64,000 nt of DNA from Perkinsus olseni (lineage: Eukaryota; Perkinsozoa; Perkinsida; Perkinsidae). How positions within the stretch are numbered: position 1 is the stretch's first letter; each line of letters opens with the position of its first letter. Location: the NCBI GenBank assembly GCA_013115135.1, contig JABANP010000121.1, positions 1 through 64,000 on the forward strand, in the 5' to 3' direction. The notes beneath the pieces are model-generated. The model was not told the origin of the DNA, did no database searches, and was given only the letters and a program-made list of their open reading frames with translations. Shown one piece after another: positions 59,126-64,000 of this stretch. The position numbers and the translations under genes were made by a program.

Positions 59126-60674
59126 ATGATGATCGACATAAGCCAAGGAACGTTCTTAGGATTATCTCCCCTCCTCAAGATGGAAGGCCGCCTGTCCATG
59201 CGGCCACCCAACCTGAGGCGACGACTGCCGATGCTCTGCGTCTGTACCTTCTTCGTCGGAGGCCTTATTGAGTTCATCATGTGCTCTAGTGGCTTCTATA
59301 ACGTCACTTCTGTTAATGTAATAGGGATGGTTGACGCTGGGATCGTTCACAAATTTTCTGGAATTTTCTGAGATTTTTTTGAAAATTTTTTTCATATTTT
59401 TGTCGTTCAGTAGAAAAAATCTGAAACTCAGAATCGAATGTGGAACCGTGTAAAAATCAATTCCAGAATAGATGCCGAGTTTCAGAATTACCTTTTGAAC
59501 GGGGGGCCATAGTTCTCGTGGTTCTGGTTTGTCTCGCGATGGATACTTTTTCTACGGCTTCCTTTCACTGTACTGGAGCACTGCTCGGTTGTGTCTAGTC
59601 GAGTTCGCTGAATACTGTGCCGAGCAGATGAGTGCTCATTATCATGTGCCGTGTGCGTCCTTGGATCTGCTGGGTTGATGGACGCGATGTTGAGTGTGCG
59701 GTTGCTCAGATTGAAACTGTCCTTAATAACGAGCAATACATGACTTAATTATCACGTCTTCCTGCTCTAAGGCATCGACCGACTTCTTCTGCGTCTTCCT
59801 CCATCCTCGCGGTCAACGTCCCAGTCGCCAGCTCTCGGACGCTTGCTCCAGCTGCTGATTTGTGCGGTTGCTGTTGCGACTGGGAGAAGCTCTTCTCAAC
59901 AGTCGCCTTGTGAATTGGTTTTTACTATTTTTAGTAGACGGGAGCGTCTGGGATAGCCCCTTGATCCGGTTCGATCCACGAAGCGCATTTTCCGCGTAAA
60001 AAATGAATTCCAGAATTTTTACTGGACAGACGGTATGTGTTTTCCTATTGTTCAGCAAGGGAAGAAGGAAGCCGAGAAGCAGCAAAAAGGGAATGACTTT
60101 TGGATGCGGGTGAAGGCCCGACGAAAGGCTCGGGAAGGTCCGTTGGCAGGCTTTGGACGGCGTTGGATAGGAGAATGCTTTGCTGGGAATGGGTCAAATC
60201 GCGCTGTGAGGGCTCAAAGACAAGGTCGCCGAGCCACAGCGTCTTGTGGCGGTTCATCTTACTGTGAGAATGCTTTCGTATATTCATTATTGCTACGCAT
60301 TGTGTATAGATCTTATGATAATATCCAGCGCCAAATAGTAATACTACGCGAACTAGTGCACGCGTTTTCGACTGTCGAACGTGAATTTCTTGATGCGAAA
60401 TGTGTTTTTCCTATTGAGGGCGGAACTCCAATGACATCATGTCCAGGGTGAAAATTGCTATTATGGGTGGTGATTGGAATCATTAAGAATGGTCGTCCCT
60501 TGGCTTTTGTCTTAATGTGTACTTTTTTCAGCGGCGGGACTTATTTATGATGATGGTGAGGTGCCGAAGGAGTGAAGGTGTCATCGACGTATGTATCATC
60601 ATGATGATGATGAGCGCGTTTCAGTTCACCATGAGAAGCGTTGTAGTGTTAGTTAGTCGCTGCAGAAGGATAAT

Positions 60675-60740
60675 GATAGCGCAATGGGGCAGGGTGTTGG
60701 ATTAATGATCGGGTGGTCCCTGGTTCGATCCTATCCGCAG
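60675..60740 (+). other. tRNA-like sequence just upstream of the PIG-T start
   Basis: TAGCGCAATGGGGCAGG is a good A-box. GTGTTGGATTAATGATCG resembles an anticodon region. GTCCCTGGTTCGATCC is a B-box. It ends CTATCCGCAG, 20 nt before the ATG. Stems do not pair fully. It may be a 5'-leader intron of the same class; the GGTCCCTGGTTCGA core is shared with 10416-10470. Confidence 0.5.
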
Positions 60741-60760
60741 TGTTTCTCTTCAATTCTTAC

Positions 60761-63700
60761 ATGCATGCTCTACTTGCGGTCTTAACAGCTATTCTATCAG
60801 CCCAAGCCTTGGACACAGCGAGAGAGGATATACAGCTGTTTGAGGATTTCGATGGCTCTGGGAGATTTACTAGTAAAAAGGGACGGGCTGAATCTTAGAT
60901 CGTCCCCGCACTGCATTTCGCCTCGCTCTTTCGGGGCTTCGCTCTGGGTTGGGTTCCTTGATGAACCACCGACGATGATGGCTGAGTGGTATCTAGGCGC
61001 CCTAAGGTCCCATAGTGATGGTCGTTCTGCGAAGTTGAAGTGGTGTCCTGGCGTTCATCACTCGAAATCTTAACGTCAGGTCCTTTACGAGGTGACTGTG
61101 AGTTCGGACCGGTCATCTGGAGGGGGTTATGGGGAGTATGATGTCTTTCCGAGAGGTACTGAGGGAGAGTAGTCCCGCCGGCTCAATCGGGTATGGTGAA
61201 AAGCCGGGCTAAGCTCGACGGGGAAGTTTGTATGCCAAAGAACACAATATCCAGATTTCATTAACCTAAGTAGGTTAATGGAATCTGATATAGGGCCTGA
61301 GTAACTGTATTACAGTCACCTAGGCCCTATGTTAGATTTCAGTCACTGTAGGAAGATGCCAATCAATAACTTGTCATCAATAAGAAGTCAATCTCGATAA
61401 CGCATGCACAGGTGAATGGTAAATTACTTGAAGCCTAACAGAAGAGTCTCTCGAAAACAGTGGCATGCGAGCCTGCGAGACGGTGACAGAAACCTGGTTA
61501 GCATCTTGACGGTGCGATAGCTTTGCTGATGATGAAATCAGTTCGCCGAACTCGATAGTTGTTCGTGGAATATCTTAGGTTGAAGCTTGCAACTGATAGT
61601 TCTACCTGTGTCATCACCCTAGCAGTGTGTAGGTATCGGTAACATTGTCGAGCAGCTATCAGACGAGGGAAGGAGCGATGCGTCTTTCGAAGCTCACCTC
61701 ACTCGAGGCGTATGGAAGGCCAAAGCCGGAGGGCCGCGGACGATGTACTAGCCTGGGTGGCCGCTTCCGTCGACGCTCGCGGGGAACTTATGGTCTGGGC
61801 TGATGTGGAATTGTCTCAATTCACGTGGAACTCATCTGTTGTGGACGTCTTCTGAAGCGGTCTGTGGGCTAGTCCCTTTGTCTGGGCCGAGAGCTGTCTC
61901 TGGGTTTCCGCCCTCACTCGCGCGTGACGTTCTCAAATTCTGACAGTCGTTTCCTACGCGCTGTGTCGTGCATTCCCTGTGCTGCACGAACATTTGCTGT
62001 AGGAGCTATCAGCTGATGACTTCAGTGGTTGAGATCCGCGGTCTTCGGTCGAGAAAGAGTTGGCGATGGAGTGGTATTGATGGGGATGGTCGGGCTTGTT
62101 TCAGTCGGATGGGATTTCTACACGCCTTAGTTGACAATCGTGTGTGGATCTTTTTTGTTCGTAATGTGCATGAGTCAACCTTAGATTCCCTCCAGGGGCT
62201 ATGCTGATGGCGAAGATACCCGAGGAGGGGCGAGAGGAGAAGTGGCGGAAACTATCATGGGCATTGAGTGGAGTGCTGGGAGCGAGCTTTGAAGGCATGG
62301 GTATTTTATTAAAATGCAGGGTGCCGGGATCGAACCTGCGTCTTTTCCAGACCCTAGCCATGACAGCTTTGCGTGGATAAAGCCGTCCGTTACGCCAGAT
62401 GGTTTGATGTGGAAGGGCCTCCCATATGAGCCCACTTGTAGGAGGGGAGTATCTTTCCGATTTTCTCCGCCGTGCGTGTGAGAGTGTTGACCAGTATCAC
62501 GGAATGACAATCATTATGATAGGGGACGGGGTAGCTTCAAGCTGCAACGGGAACTTCCGCATTCGTTGGGTGGCTGAGTTGCGGGAGGAGTGGTATGGAA
62601 TTACGCTCGCAGGCACGGAGAACTTGACGCCGTGGCTGGCTGTTCTGCCGTGTTCCGACAGACTCGGCTTGGCGGCGGTTTTTATGGGAGGAGAGTCTTC
62701 CAAGATAGAATTTGCTGAGAGTAAGTCGTGCAAGTTAATACCATTCCTTTCGGAACACATTTGACTTTGCATTATAACCCTCCCTGACAACTGCCAGGTG
62801 AATTTTTCTCTCTGGGATTATTGGCGTCGGTCACCACCACCGAGGAAGCGGAGTCGCGAATGGACATGACCGCGCGCCTCGAAATTCAACTCCCTCCGGA
62901 CTCATCCGTTGCCCAACGCCTTCTGCGCACGCGCGCTACTGGTCGGGATGCTGATTTTCCTTTGTGCCCGGTTTTTGGAGCGGAGAACACAAACATTGTG
63001 AAGGTCAGTCGAGCTGCAATGGTGTCTGGCAATCTCGATGTCCTCAGGCTCCTACCAGGGTCGAGGCTCAACCGGTTGTCGTGGATCGATCGTTATTGCG
63101 CGATGATTCTTCTCTCACGGGTGAAGGGTATCCTGATCGATTGAGGACGGTCTATCTTTTAAACGTTCGGAATAGGGCCAACGAAACGGCTGCTGTTACA
63201 GTGTTCGACCAGCTGCCATTTTTCCTGCGGCCGCTGTGGCACTCTGGCGGTCGGCAAATCCTGAACTCGAGCGTGGCTCAAGCGCTTGATATGGATATGA
63301 TTGCGATCAAACCGACAGATCACTGGAAGGAGCCGACTTTGTTCCGGGTGGAGGTGGCGTTGGGGCCTGGGGAGGAGTGGCAGATGAGAGTACCTGTGTT
63401 GAAGTCCCACATACATACCAAGTCCTATTCTTATGCCTGCGAGAAGGGGTTTGACGTGGAGGCTGCTATGTATGAAGTAAGGATGACCAACAGGAGCTAT
63501 CGAGGGTGAGCGGGAGTCGTCTTCTTTTTGGAAAGATACGCTAGTTTGCTGCGAAGTGCCGAGTTTTTGGTGTATTTGGTGAAGGAAAATTTTGCACTTC
63601 AAGTATAGATTCACGCGTCCGAGAATTTACAGAATTTTACGGTTTCACTAGTTTCACGATTTTACTAGAATTTTGCGATTTTACTAAATTTTGCGATTTT

Positions 63701-64000
63701 ACGGAATTTTGCGATTTTACGGAATTTTTTATCTCGCTGGGAGCGTCGTGCACTTGACGGAGGGCTGCTCTATCCATATCAGTAGTGAGATTCTGCATAA
63801 CAAATTTTTATCGATCCCCGCTTTCCACGTTAGGTTCACCAACGGTCTCCTAGTGATGTTACCCATGCCCGACTTCAGTATGCCCTTCAACGTTATAGCC
63901 CTGAGTACTACTGTGCTCACTATCTTCTTCAGCGCGACATACAGGGTTTTGGCGAGACGCCAGGTTCGAGAGAAGATATCATCGGCTGGCGGTGGTGGCA
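60761..64000 (+). CDS. PIGT: GPI transamidase subunit PIG-T/Gpi16-like, 3' end beyond window
   Basis: The start MHALLAVLTAILSAQALDTA is a signal peptide. Later exons match PIG-T in order. About 61684 reads SFEAHLTRGVWKAKAGG; about 62215, EEKWRKLSWALSGVLGASFE; 62351, DPSHDSFAWIKPSVTP. About 62600-62690 reads GTENLTPWLAVLPCSDRLGL. From 63036 to 63509 it reads RTVYLLNVRNRANETAAVTV then FDQLPFFLRPLWHSGG. About 63850 reads MPMPDFSMPFNVIALSTTVL, the transmembrane anchor region. PIG-T stabilises the complex that attaches GPI anchors to proteins in the ER. A one-base frame break seems to lie near 61720-61740, between KAKAGG and a second frame holding DARGELMVWAD. Exons between 60880 and 61680 were not resolved. 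Confidence 0.88.
61240..61335. repeat. pair of adjacent palindromes
   Basis: TTTCATTAACCTAAGTAGGTTAATGGAA and ATAGGGCCTGAGTAACTGTA with its partner TTACAGTCACCTAGGCCCTAT form two consecutive hairpins bounded by CAGATTTC and GTTAGATTTC. It is possibly a small foldback element inside a PIG-T intron. Confidence 0.65.
62301..62350 (+). other. 50-bp PIG-T intron with inverted T-arm sequence
   Basis: The exon ends GAAGGCATGG, the intron runs from GTATTTTATT to TCTTTTCCAG, and the next exon opens ACCCTAGCC; the codon GAC is made across the junction and the frame continues. The middle is GTGCCGGGATCGAACCTGCG, the exact reverse complement of a tRNA T-arm/B-box (GGTTCGATCCCGGCAC). Confidence 0.8.
63640..63728. 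repeat. A/T-rich short tandem repeat in a PIG-T intron
   Basis: Repeats of GATTTTACGGAATTTTGC-type units (about 16-20 bp), diverging to the left. It lies between the exon ending at about 63508 and the exon encoding the C-terminal anchor. Confidence 0.8.

Larger units (their letters stand above)
57700..60674. other. sparse region, no supported gene
   Basis: Frames such as 60035-60451 (basic, no motif, no clear splice partners) are not supported as genes. The region includes A/T-rich repeats near 57.95-58.13 kb, where two diverged copies of a ~150-bp stretch share AAGATACT and TATTATTTTC. It also holds the hairpin element at 58.56 kb. Confidence 0.4.

Noticed and set aside
60035..60451. 138-aa plus-strand frame as a gene
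   Set aside because: No motif, no convincing splice partners, basic low-information composition and no conserved neighbour.
10416..62400. The many B-box sequences as functional tRNA genes
   Set aside because: Except for tRNA-His at 54139-54209, their acceptor, D or T stems do not pair, and three of them lie inside introns whose borders are fixed by protein homology.

Overview
The window reads as nuclear DNA of a unicellular eukaryote. Genes are broken by many short GT-AG introns (mostly 40-100 bp), there are no operons or Shine-Dalgarno sites, and four conserved eukaryotic genes can be assembled exon by exon: the PP2A catalytic subunit, a PRP38B-type splicing factor, a PMP34/SLC25A17-like peroxisomal carrier and the GPI-transamidase subunit PIG-T. 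A PP2C phosphatase and a tRNA-His(GUG) are also clear. Intermediate base composition, tiny introns, families of secreted Cys-rich proteins and a PP2C of protist type would fit an alveolate such as Perkinsus, but this is inference; no diagnostic marker (for example a spliced leader) was found.

Layout. 0-8 kb: mostly non-coding, with a decayed copy of a secreted-protein gene (0.76-2.1 kb), a non-autonomous hAT element with an 8-bp target duplication (5.35-6.14 kb) and a dispersed ~145-bp repeat. 8-18 kb: PP2A-C (minus), two hypothetical ORFs, then PRP38B (plus). 18-24 kb: unidentified multi-exon genes. 24-40 kb: accessory region with six copies of a small secreted Cys-rich gene (one split by a transposon), two satellite arrays, a coiled-coil gene, a decayed Mutator-like transposase and one member of a second secreted family. 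41.6-43.5 kb: peroxisomal carrier. 43.9-53 kb: members of the second family (two tandem ~150-residue repeats plus a C-terminal domain) and a 4.75-kb inverted duplication. 53-57.5 kb: small coiled-coil gene, tRNA-His, PP2C. 58-60.7 kb: sparse, with a hairpin MITE. 60.76-64 kb: PIG-T, running off the right edge.

The most striking observation is that several introns look like degenerate tRNA genes. A 70-bp intron in PRP38B and a 71-bp intron in the unrelated carrier gene share an anticodon-arm/T-arm block and keep identical spacing from it to the 3' splice site. The carrier intron still folds like a tRNA-Gly(UCC) anticodon arm. T-arm (B-box) sequences recur about 20 nt upstream of 3' splice sites in other introns, and in inverted orientation in PIG-T and PP2C introns. 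This suggests tRNA-derived intron gain, with the T-loop lying where a branch site would be expected.

A second theme is recurrent single-base damage (frameshifts, one in-frame TGA) in lineage-specific families and once in PIG-T. It could reflect decay or assembly indels.
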